A stretch of DNA of 6,162 nucleotides from Promethearchaeota archaeon (GTDB taxonomy: Archaea > Asgardarchaeota > Lokiarchaeia > Sigynarchaeales > SOKP01). The notes beneath the pieces were generated by a model. It did not search any database. It saw only the letters and a program-made list of their open reading frames with translations, and was not told the origin of the DNA. The position numbers and the translations under genes are program-made. Every line of letters starts with the position of its first letter. The stretch's first letter is position 1. The stretch is taken from positions 1 through 6,162 of the forward strand of contig DAOUUT010000229.1 in NCBI GenBank assembly GCA_030668025.1, written 5' to 3'. Positions 1-5,327 of the stretch are shown in pieces.

Positions 1-228
1 CCTAAGATGAGTGTATATTTCTGCGACACAGATGATTTTAAGGGTTTTATGTTAGGAGGTTCAGTAGAAATTGTTGATGATATGGAGTTAAAGAAGAAAA
101 TCTGGTTAGATTGGTGGACCCAATATTATCCAAAAGGAGTAGAAGATCCCGATTATACACTACTTCGATTGGAACAAAAAAACGCAAAGTATTATTATAA
201 ATTAAATCAGGTAAATTTTGAGTTCTGA
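1..228 (+). CDS. General stress protein 26-like (PPOX-fold) flavin-binding family protein, 5'-truncated by window edge
   Basis: The reading frame is open at the left edge, so this is the C-terminal ~75 residues of a longer gene; the ATG at 7 is internal, not a start. The visible part matches the end of the pyridoxamine 5'-phosphate oxidase-like / general stress protein 26 family: a beta strand 'SVYFCD', then the 'GGSVEIVDD' strand-turn, 'ELKKKIWLDWW', a 'YYPKGVEDPDYTLLRLE' segment and a final strand ending in 'AKYYY'. Family members usually have a split-barrel fold that binds FMN or a related flavin, and most are 130-170 residues long, so about half is missing. The exact reaction cannot be read from this fragment. 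Its TGA lies 8 bases before the MarR gene start, which points to co-transcription with that regulator. The family assignment is from motif recognition; the cofactor is inferred. Confidence 0.72.
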   Translation, partial: PKMSVYFCDTDDFKGFMLGGSVEIVDDMELKKKIWLDWWTQYYPKGVEDPDYTLLRLEQKNAKYYYKLNQVNFEF

Positions 229-236
229 GTGAAAAC

Positions 237-680
237 ATGAATGATCAGCGTGAGGGTGGATTCCTCATAACAAAAATACACCAAATCGCAAACAGAATTT
301 TTAATCAGATGTTAAAAGAATATGGAATTAAAGAGTTAAACCCAGGACAAGGGCGGATATTATTTGCTCTTTGGCAGAGTGATAATATATCGATTCGTGA
401 ACTGTCACAAAAAACTCAATTAACTAAATCTACGTTAACAACAATGCTAGATAGGCTCGAAAACGCAGGTTTTCTGAAGCGAAAGAAAGCTAAAGATAGA
501 AGAATCATCAATGTCAAACTTTCCGAAAAGAGTAAAAATCTTCAAAAAAAATATGTAGAAGTTTCAAAAAAAATGACTGAAGTGTTTTACGGAACGCTAA
601 CCGAAGAAGAAATAGATGATTTTGAAGATTATTTAAGAATAATATTAGGTAACCTTATAAAAGCTAAAGATCTTCGATAA
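237..680 (+). CDS. MarR-family winged helix-turn-helix transcriptional regulator
   Basis: A 147-residue protein of normal MarR length, expected to bind DNA as a cytoplasmic dimer. An N-terminal dimerisation helix (about 8-30) is followed by a helix after 'LNPGQGRILFAL' (34-45). The helix-turn-helix is 'ISIRELSQKTQLTKSTLTTMLDRLENAGFLKRK' (about 51-83; recognition helix 63-77), and the wing carries the family's D87-R88-R89 signature. C-terminal helices (about 97-145) complete the dimer interface; the 'LTEEEIDDFEDYL' segment is typical of the family. There are no cysteine clusters that would suggest redox sensing by Cys pairs. The ATG follows the preceding stop by 8 bases, with a weak GAGTG ribosome-binding sequence overlapping that stop region, so translation is probably coupled. 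The likely target is its own operon, including the upstream flavin-fold gene, but no operator can be seen because the operon promoter lies outside the window. The ligand is unknown. Confidence 0.9.
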   Translation: MNDQREGGFLITKIHQIANRIFNQMLKEYGIKELNPGQGRILFALWQSDNISIRELSQKTQLTKSTLTTMLDRLENAGFLKRKKAKDRRIINVKLSEKSKNLQKKYVEVSKKMTEVFYGTLTEEEIDDFEDYLRIILGNLIKAKDLR

Positions 681-697
681 AAAATAGAATTGAAAAA
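679..697 (-). terminator. Possible T-rich terminator for the minus-strand Fe-S gene
   Basis: Read on the minus strand, a T5 run and then a T6 run lie 38-56 bases beyond the stop codon of the Fe-S protein. Archaeal RNA polymerase often terminates at such U-rich runs without a hairpin. The call rests only on base runs in an AT-rich background. Confidence 0.35.
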
Positions 698-727
698 TAA
701 TCTAAGAGAAAAGATTTAATAAAATAA

Positions 728-736
728 TTTTTTTTT
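728..736 (+). terminator. T9 run, probable terminator of the MarR operon
   Basis: Nine consecutive T on the plus strand, 48 bases after the MarR stop, overlap the last bases of the converging Fe-S gene (its TAA is at 737-735). This fits archaeal intrinsic termination. With the A-runs at 679-697 it forms a two-way terminator region between convergent genes. Confidence 0.5.
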
Positions 737-1880
737 AAATTCGCATACCCAATATCATTCGTCCCAGCGTTTTCAAGGTTCCTGTAATGCCCTTTTTCTT
801 CATTAGAATTTTTATATATAATTTTTCATAGTCTTTTGGAGGCACGAGTTCTTTAGATTTCTTAACAAGATGAATCGCACCAGAAGGGCAGCTTGAGACG
901 CAATTACCGCAGCCAAGGCAAAAATCCAAGTTCACTTGAGATACATTATCCACTAGCTTTAAAGCACCCATTTGGCACTTTTCAACACAAGTTCCACAAC
1001 CTTCACATAATTCTTCGTTGACTTCAGAGTAATAATTAGTAGTAAAATAATCAACGGGGTGGGGTAATCTTTTTATAGCTGTTAGGAAATGGCAACAATC
1101 GCCACAGCAAGCGCAAACAGCTACCGGTTTTTGAGCGTTAGTCGGTTGGAGAATTAATCCTTCCTCTTGCGCTTTATTTAGAATTTCTATTGCTTCTTGT
1201 CTATTAATTTTTCGAGCGTAACCCAAATAGAGCACATTTAAAGCACCTTCCTCCATTGTAATACAGGTTTCAAGGAGATTTGTATTTTTGCATGGTTCTC
1301 CCATAAGAGCCGCACTTTTTCTACAGATACAATCCATTACTGCAAATGGTCCATCTGAGTTTTCTATGAGGTTCCTAATATTATCATAAGAACCAACGTG
1401 ATGTTCAGGAGTTAAACTTTTTTCTACAGGGATAGTTCTTATTTGTGTGGGAATATCTTTATTAATGAGTTCATGTAAAAGAACTTCATCCATATACTTA
1501 CGATGGGCTTCTGCTATCTCTTTCGTTAGGTGACCGAGTTGGAAATCATGAATTCCTACAGCATAAAGAGCATTACCATAAACTTTTCCTTTTCCTCTAC
1601 TTTCGTAGATATCACCTCCTAAGATTAACCCTTTTCTCGTCATTTTATCTAATAAAATTTCCAGCTCATCGATTGACATTCCCATTTTTTTCACGCGACG
1701 ATGAATTTTTTTAAGTGGTTCTGGTAAAAAACCCAGTTTTATCGCAATTTTAGCTTCTTCTGGCGTGAATAACGATTTTAACAGATCGATTTCAACACCA
1801 GATTCAGAGGCTGGAAAGCCCACTGGCAAGTCGTCCAAACGTTGCTGTAATTGCCTATAAATCTCTTTTTCTTCAATCAT
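735..1880 (-). CDS. Multi-cluster 4Fe-4S iron-sulfur protein with N-terminal helical (winged-helix-like) region
   Basis: A 381-residue cytoplasmic protein (no signal peptide) likely to carry several iron-sulfur clusters and pass electrons between partners. The N-terminal part (1-130) is helical, with 'GFPASESGVEIDLL' near 21-34 and a possible winged-helix segment around 37-95. A middle region has C184-x-C186, C197 and C206, and a dense C256-x-CC-xx-CC motif (256, 258, 259, 262, 263). The C-terminus holds two ferredoxin-type sites, C292/295/298/302 and C321/324/327/331. The first lacks the usual proline after its fourth cysteine; the second has it. This architecture resembles a family of about 380 residues seen in anaerobic bacteria (notably sulfate reducers) and archaea, annotated only as '4Fe-4S binding protein'; the substrate is unknown. 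Start choice: a GTG at 1889 is in frame but is part of the Shine-Dalgarno-like GAAGGTGA, so ATG at 1880 is preferred. It is divergent from a flavoprotein gene. Confidence 0.85.
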   Translation of the reverse strand: MIEEKEIYRQLQQRLDDLPVGFPASESGVEIDLLKSLFTPEEAKIAIKLGFLPEPLKKIHRRVKKMGMSIDELEILLDKMTRKGLILGGDIYESRGKGKVYGNALYAVGIHDFQLGHLTKEIAEAHRKYMDEVLLHELINKDIPTQIRTIPVEKSLTPEHHVGSYDNIRNLIENSDGPFAVMDCICRKSAALMGEPCKNTNLLETCITMEEGALNVLYLGYARKINRQEAIEILNKAQEEGLILQPTNAQKPVAVCACCGDCCHFLTAIKRLPHPVDYFTTNYYSEVNEELCEGCGTCVEKCQMGALKLVDNVSQVNLDFCLGCGNCVSSCPSGAIHLVKKSKELVPPKDYEKLYIKILMKKKGITGTLKTLGRMILGMRI

Positions 1881-1885
1881 AAATT

Positions 1886-1893
1886 TCACCTTC
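1886..1893 (-). promoter_or_regulatory. Shine-Dalgarno site that decides the Fe-S gene start
   Basis: On the minus strand GAAGGTGA lies 5 bases before the ATG at 1880. The in-frame GTG at 1889 sits inside this element, which argues that the GTG is ribosome-binding sequence rather than the start codon. Confidence 0.6.
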
Positions 1894-1900
1894 TATAAAA

Positions 1901-1910
1901 TTTTATATTT
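1901..1910 (-). promoter_or_regulatory. TATA-like element upstream of the Fe-S gene
   Basis: On the minus strand AAATATAAAA lies 21-30 bases before the ATG at 1880, which would put transcription start almost at the ATG. That conflicts with use of the Shine-Dalgarno site at 1886-1893, so either this box is a chance match or a more distal AT-rich element (around 1920-1937) is the real one. Confidence 0.3.
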
Positions 1911-2052
1911 AATAATTTGACTTTATTATTTTTAATGCTTTCTATTTAGTAGTTAAAAAAGTTAATAAAATAAGAAATCATTGATAAATACTGGTCTACA
2001 CTTTTCGAGATCAACCTTATTTGTAACTTTTTTTAATTAAAATTTTTAAATT

Positions 2053-2071
2053 TAGTTTTTCTGGAAAACTA
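2053..2071. repeat. Perfect inverted repeat, 7-bp arms with 5-base centre
   Basis: TAGTTTT-TCTGG-AAAACTA. It lies in the divergent intergenic region about 130 bases upstream of the flavoprotein TATA box. It could be a regulator-binding dyad or an RNA hairpin; the arms are AT-rich, so chance is not excluded. Confidence 0.4.
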
Positions 2072-2157
2072 TGATGTGGTTATTCATTATTCCCTTTTTA
2101 GTGCTCTTCTTATGAACTAATTCAAAATTATTTTTTATAAAAAAATCTATTTCTAAA

Positions 2158-2181
2158 TGTTTAATTGTTTAAATGTTTTAT
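2158..2181 (+). repeat. Three tandem 8-bp units TGTTTWAW upstream of the flavoprotein promoter
   Basis: TGTTTAAT, TGTTTAAA and TGTTTTAT follow each other without gaps, ending 22 bases before the TATA box at 2204. The position directly upstream of the core promoter is where archaeal activators bind. The direct-repeat layout is seen; a regulatory function is inferred. Confidence 0.5.
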
Positions 2182-2203
2182 TTTGGAGTAATATTGGATA
2201 AAA

Positions 2204-2215
2204 AAGTATATAATT
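2204..2215 (+). promoter_or_regulatory. TATA box of the FAD oxidoreductase gene
   Basis: AAGTATATAATT, preceded by an A-rich stretch that could serve as a TFB recognition element. It lies 25-36 bases before the ATG at 2240, so the mRNA should be leaderless or carry only a few leader bases; no Shine-Dalgarno sequence is present. The same 12-mer occurs at 3866-3877. Confidence 0.65.
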
Positions 2216-2239
2216 AAAATATTTAAGTCATGATTAAAG

Positions 2240-3616
2240 ATGTCAAAATATGATGTTGTCATAATTGGTGGAGGAATTGGAGGTACAGCTTCTGGAGCTA
2301 TTCTGGCTTCTAATGGATTAAAAACTCTCCTTATCGAGAAAAATCAATTTATTGGTGGTCGTTGTAGTACATATGAAAAAGAGGGTTTCAAAATAGATAT
2401 AGGTGTGCATTCCTTTGGAAGAACGAGCAATGGTCCCCTTGGAACAGTATTAAAAATGATTAATATGGAGGATGCTATTGATTGGGTTCTAGCGCGAAAT
2501 CCGGGGCCGGTACAGTATTATCAGGGAAAATTTTGGAAATTTCCTAAAGAATTAGAAAAATTAATTCCTCCTTCCGATTTTTCCAGCCTTATAAAAATAC
2601 TTAGTGACATAATGCGAATAAAGGATACAAAAGAACTTGATAATATCAGCATTAAAACATGGTTATCAAAATACTCCGATAATAAACTTGTCCACTCGTT
2701 TATTAATATTATCTGCGGTTTATATTTTGTAGTTTCTTACAATGAGGCTTCTGCTGGTGAATTTGTGAGATGTTTATCTTCAATTGTGCAAAATAGGAGT
2801 ACTGGGTATCCTAAAGGCGGATGTAAATCAATACCTCTTGCTTATGCTAAAGCGATTGAAAAATTTGGGGGTACTGTAGAAACGGGGGTCACGGCTAAAA
2901 AAATTATCATCGATGATGGAAAAATCCAAGGCGTTGAACTCGATAATAATAAATTTATTTCATCTCAATTGGTCATTAGCAATGCAGGGATAAAAGATAC
3001 TATAAATAATATGGTTGGTAGAAACTATTTCGAAAAAATATATCTTGAAAAAATTGACGAACTTAAGTATTCGATGAGCGCTTTTTCTCTTAAATTAGCA
3101 TTAAAAAAACCAATAACTCATTTTAAAGTAATTAATTCAATATCTCTAGATTTTGAGGAAAAAATTAATTCAGTTTTGGAAGGAAAAGTCCCTGATAAAG
3201 TAGATTTATTCGTTCCAATCCCTTCGAATTATGACCCAGAACTGGCACCAAAAGGAAAGCAACTAATTATCGCGGGAACGGCAGTACCTCGGGAAAATTT
3301 CGAAAGAAATAGAGAAAAATGGATAAGTAGTACAATGGAAACTCTTGAAGAAATGTTCCCAAAATTCCAAAATAACTTAATGTGGATGGAAGTCACGACA
3401 CCAAAAGATATCGAATCAATAGGCGGAAAAGCAGCATCAGTTATTGGGGTGTCACAAACTGTAGATCAGACAGGAGAAAATAGACCCGCCACATCTCTAC
3501 CCATAGAAGGGCTATACGTAGTTGGCGGAGACGCAGGGGGTTGGGGAATTGGAACTGAACTAGCAGCAAAAAGCGCTATAGATTGTTCTAAAATAATATT
3601 AAAACAAAAAAAGTAA
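2240..3616 (+). CDS. FAD-dependent oxidoreductase of the phytoene desaturase/CrtI type (COG1233-like)
   Basis: A 458-residue protein with the length and layout of CrtI-like flavoproteins. The N-terminal Rossmann fold has 'VVIIGGGIGG' with the dinucleotide-binding glycines at 10, 12 and 15, and E33 at the end of the second strand to bind the FAD ribose. 'GGRCST' (39-44) and 'DIGVHSFG' (53-60) are the following family motifs. 'YPKGGCKSIPLAYAKAI' (190-206) matches the conserved PxGG segment. The C-terminal FAD-binding motif is 'GLYVVGGDAGGWGIGTELAAKSA' (424-446). Relatives desaturate, isomerise or saturate isoprenoid chains (phytoene desaturase, carotene isomerase, retinol saturase); no carotenoid genes are near, so the substrate is unknown, and an isoprenoid lipid or quinone is only a guess. 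An in-frame TGA at 2231 and the TATA box make ATG 2240 secure. It is divergent from the Fe-S protein, a possible electron partner. Confidence 0.88.
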   Translation: MSKYDVVIIGGGIGGTASGAILASNGLKTLLIEKNQFIGGRCSTYEKEGFKIDIGVHSFGRTSNGPLGTVLKMINMEDAIDWVLARNPGPVQYYQGKFWKFPKELEKLIPPSDFSSLIKILSDIMRIKDTKELDNISIKTWLSKYSDNKLVHSFINIICGLYFVVSYNEASAGEFVRCLSSIVQNRSTGYPKGGCKSIPLAYAKAIEKFGGTVETGVTAKKIIIDDGKIQGVELDNNKFISSQLVISNAGIKDTINNMVGRNYFEKIYLEKIDELKYSMSAFSLKLALKKPITHFKVINSISLDFEEKINSVLEGKVPDKVDLFVPIPSNYDPELAPKGKQLIIAGTAVPRENFERNREKWISSTMETLEEMFPKFQNNLMWMEVTTPKDIESIGGKAASVIGVSQTVDQTGENRPATSLPIEGLYVVGGDAGGWGIGTELAAKSAIDCSKIILKQKK

Positions 3617-3775
3617 TTAAACGCATATCGAATAGCTAAATCTACTATGTATAAAGTCATTAATTGACAAAGTAAAAAAATACGGAGTATGTAAAAAAAT
3701 AAAAGACTAACCGTATCTTTAGAATTCTCAGTGGAATGTATATTTAACTCTGCTACAACTACAACCTAGAAATTC

Positions 3776-3788
3776 TTTATTTTTATTT
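3776..3788 (+). terminator. T-rich run, possible terminator of the flavoprotein transcript
   Basis: TTTATTTTTATTT, 160 bases after the flavoprotein stop and upstream of the GTPase promoter elements. It is placed as expected for archaeal U-tract termination but is far from the stop codon and not unusual for the base composition. Confidence 0.35.
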
Positions 3789-3799
3789 AACTTTAGAAT

Positions 3800-3838
3800 A
3801 ATCTCAATTTTAATGCCTTAGTAGTAAATCTTTTAAAT
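3800..3838. repeat. Intergenic repeat block, copy A
   Basis: AATCTCAATTTT (3800-3811), then a few bases later TTAGTAGTAAATCTTTTAAA (3818-3837). The same two modules in the same order and orientation occur at 4538-4596 on the other side of the GTPase gene, with a longer spacer there. Confidence 0.45.
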
Positions 3839-3865
3839 TCATGCATCTTTATTTGAATACATAGG

Positions 3866-3877
3866 AAGTATATAATT
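3866..3877 (+). promoter_or_regulatory. TATA box candidate for the GTPase gene
   Basis: AAGTATATAATT is identical over 12 bases to the TATA region of the flavoprotein gene. It lies 92-103 bases before the GTPase ATG, which implies a leader of about 65-70 bases. A second, weaker box (GGTATAAGAATA, 3893-3904) would give a leader of about 40 bases. Confidence 0.45.
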
Positions 3878-3968
3878 CTTGCTTTTTGTTTTGGTATAAG
3901 AATAGTTATTTGTAGATTGTAAATTAGTCAATGACTTGATAACACATACAAAGAAGAGATTCTAGCTA

Positions 3969-4532
3969 ATGGAAATTAAAACTCCAAAAATTGATATAGC
4001 GTTTAAAATGTGTGTATTTGGAGATTCAAGTGTTGGTAAATCGACATTGATCAACCGTTATATTACTGCTAAATTTGATCAAGACCTCAAGTCGACTTTA
4101 GGAGCAGCAATTTTGATGAAATTCATAGAAACGGAAACTATGCGAATAACTCTCCAAATTTGGGATTTTGCTGGAGAAAAAAGGTTCAGATCTCTATTAC
4201 CTAGCTATGCTCAAGGATCTTCTGCAGCTATTTTTATGTGCGACATTACTAATAGTGATAGCATTACGAATATAGATAAATGGCTTTTGACATTTAACGA
4301 AGGACTGAAAAATCGGAAAACAAATTTTCCCTTAATAGTAGTTGGAGGAAAATTAGATTTAGAAGAAAAACGATCTTTGAGTAAGAAGGATATTGAAGCT
4401 ATAATTACAGTACGAAAAGAATTTGATTACGTCGAATGCTCTTCAAAAACCGGAGAAAATATCGATTTGCTATTTCAAACTATAGTTGATAAAATGTTGA
4501 TTTATGGAAACATTCTGCCATCTACAAGATAG
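3969..4532 (+). CDS. Rab/Ras-like small GTPase with atypical G3 and G4 motifs
   Basis: A 187-residue single-domain GTPase, expected to switch between GDP and GTP forms in the cytoplasm or at membranes. G1 P-loop: 'GDSSVGKST' (18-26), with K24-S25 for phosphate and Mg. G2: T43 in 'STLGAA', as in Rab 'STIG'. G3: 'WDFAGEKRF' (65-73), where the catalytic Gln of Ras/Rab (Q61) is Glu70. G4: 'GGKLDL' (126-131), where the first residue of NKxD is Gly127 while K128 and D130 remain. G5: 'ECSSKTG' (156-162). The tail 'NILPSTR' has no cysteine, so C-terminal prenylation as in eukaryotic Rabs is excluded. Such GTPases are strongly expanded in Asgard archaea. An in-frame TAG at 3963 makes ATG 3969 secure; a purine-rich AAGAAGAGA lies about 10 bases upstream. 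The phosphatase gene follows 69 bases later on the same strand and could be co-transcribed. Confidence 0.92.
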   Translation: MEIKTPKIDIAFKMCVFGDSSVGKSTLINRYITAKFDQDLKSTLGAAILMKFIETETMRITLQIWDFAGEKRFRSLLPSYAQGSSAAIFMCDITNSDSITNIDKWLLTFNEGLKNRKTNFPLIVVGGKLDLEEKRSLSKKDIEAIITVRKEFDYVECSSKTGENIDLLFQTIVDKMLIYGNILPSTR

Positions 4533-4537
4533 AATCC

Positions 4538-4596
4538 AATCTCAATTTTCCTTTTAGGCATAAAATAACTTTTTTAGTAGTGGATCTTTTAATTTT
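4538..4596. repeat. Intergenic repeat block, copy B
   Basis: AATCTCAATTTT (4538-4549) and TTAGTAGTGGATCTTTTAA (4574-4592) repeat the two modules seen at 3800-3838, so similar sequence flanks the GTPase gene. The second module ends 9 bases before the start codon of the phosphatase gene, and the T6 run at 4570-4575 could also act as a weak terminator. Confidence 0.45.
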
Positions 4597-4601
4597 ATAA
4601 G

Positions 4602-5318
4602 ATGGAAGGGTTAAAAATTTGGGAAAATGCCGAGTGGACAGGCCAGGCACGCAATATCGTCAAAGCTCTTAATGAATTTCCAGTAGATTCAAAGATAATT
4701 CTAATTCTGCGACATTCCCACAGAAATGAACCATCTGAATTAGTGAAAATGCACGAGTTAAGGCTAACTCCTCAAGGACATCATGTAGCCAAGATATTTG
4801 GTAAAAAATTACCTATTGAGAGAGCAATCAGATTGTATCACAGTCCTGTAGGGCGCTGTAAAGAAACAGCAGAAGATATTTCAATCGGATTTGAAGACGC
4901 TGGAGGAAAGGGGCTGTTAAAAGGGGTACTTACACCCTTATATTTCGCGGGAACTGCTCCAAAATTTTTCGTAGATATCTTTAAGGAAGAATCTCACTTA
5001 CCTTTTTTGTATCGTTGGGCAGTGGGTTTCTATTCTCCGGATCGAATAAACCCACTTCAGGAGTACTGTCGAAACGCAGCAGATATTATTTGGAAAGGAA
5101 ATAAGGATGCTCCAGAAAGAGGGATCGACATTCACATAACACACGATATTTTTTTAATGGCATTACGATTCGGATGGTTTGGGATACCTCCTGACGTGGA
5201 ATGGGTTTCCTTTTTAGGTGGAATCGCATTCACTTTAACCGAAAATGAAATTAAATTGTTTGTTAAAGATCGATTTATCTCGATGAATGTTCCATATTGG
5301 TGGAAAAACCGAATTTAA
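4602..5318 (+). CDS. Histidine phosphatase superfamily protein (phosphoglycerate mutase-like fold)
   Basis: A 238-residue protein of branch-1-like histidine phosphatase type, which forms a phosphohistidine intermediate. The catalytic strand reads 'IILILRHSHR' (32-41), giving R37-H38 as the phosphate-binding Arg and nucleophile His; the usual RHG has Ser39 in place of Gly. 'LTPQGHHVA' (55-63) is the conserved LTxxG motif, 'YHSPVGRCKETAE' (79-91) supplies the second phosphate-pocket Arg (R85), and 'HITHD' (178-182) contains the second catalytic His (H181). There is no signal peptide or membrane segment, so it is likely cytoplasmic. The substrate is unknown; a metabolic mutase role is less likely because the 100-175 cap region does not look like a classical glycolytic PGAM. 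An in-frame TAA at 4590 and no other start before the catalytic motif support the ATG. No Shine-Dalgarno sequence is seen. It lies downstream of the GTPase and converges on the zinc-ribbon gene. Confidence 0.85.
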   Translation: MEGLKIWENAEWTGQARNIVKALNEFPVDSKIILILRHSHRNEPSELVKMHELRLTPQGHHVAKIFGKKLPIERAIRLYHSPVGRCKETAEDISIGFEDAGGKGLLKGVLTPLYFAGTAPKFFVDIFKEESHLPFLYRWAVGFYSPDRINPLQEYCRNAADIIWKGNKDAPERGIDIHITHDIFLMALRFGWFGIPPDVEWVSFLGGIAFTLTENEIKLFVKDRFISMNVPYWWKNRI

Positions 5319-5327
5319 TTGTGCGAT

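Larger units (their letters stand above)
1890..2239. other. 350-base divergent intergenic region between the Fe-S and flavoprotein genes
   Basis: Very AT-rich, with no convincing gene. It contains the upstream region of the minus-strand Fe-S gene at its left end, a TTAGTAGT octamer (1946-1953), a perfect 7-bp dyad (2053-2071), a 14-codon hydrophobic open frame (2071-2115) judged not to be a gene, a triple 8-bp tandem repeat (2158-2181) and a TATA box (2204-2215). This is the most regulation-dense part of the window. Confidence 0.7.
3617..3968. other. 352-base intergenic region between the flavoprotein and GTPase genes
   Basis: No gene is visible; the short open frames are only a few codons long and lack ribosome-binding sites. 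It holds a weak inverted repeat (ATACGG at 3680-3685 with CCGTAT at 3711-3716), a T-rich run (3776-3788) that could end the flavoprotein transcript, a repeat block shared with the region downstream of the GTPase (3800-3838), and TATA-like boxes at 3866-3877 and 3893-3904. Confidence 0.7.

Noticed and set aside
7..9. ATG at position 7 as the start of the first gene
   Set aside because: The frame is open to the window edge and the family's N-terminal half is missing, so this Met is internal.
47..238. 63-codon minus-strand open frame
   Set aside because: Antisense shadow of the flavin-fold gene and MarR start; the protein on the other strand matches a known family.
1036..1043. Fourth TTAGTAGT octamer
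   Set aside because: Falls inside the Fe-S coding sequence (codons for N-Y-Y region), so it is not counted as part of the intergenic repeat.
2071..2115. 14-codon hydrophobic open frame (MMWLFIIPFLVLFL) in the divergent intergenic region
   Set aside because: Very short, no ribosome-binding site or well-placed TATA box, and hydrophobic codons are expected by chance in T-rich sequence.
3466..3660. 64-codon minus-strand open frame
   Set aside because: Antisense to the conserved C-terminal FAD motif of the flavoprotein; no family-like sequence of its own.
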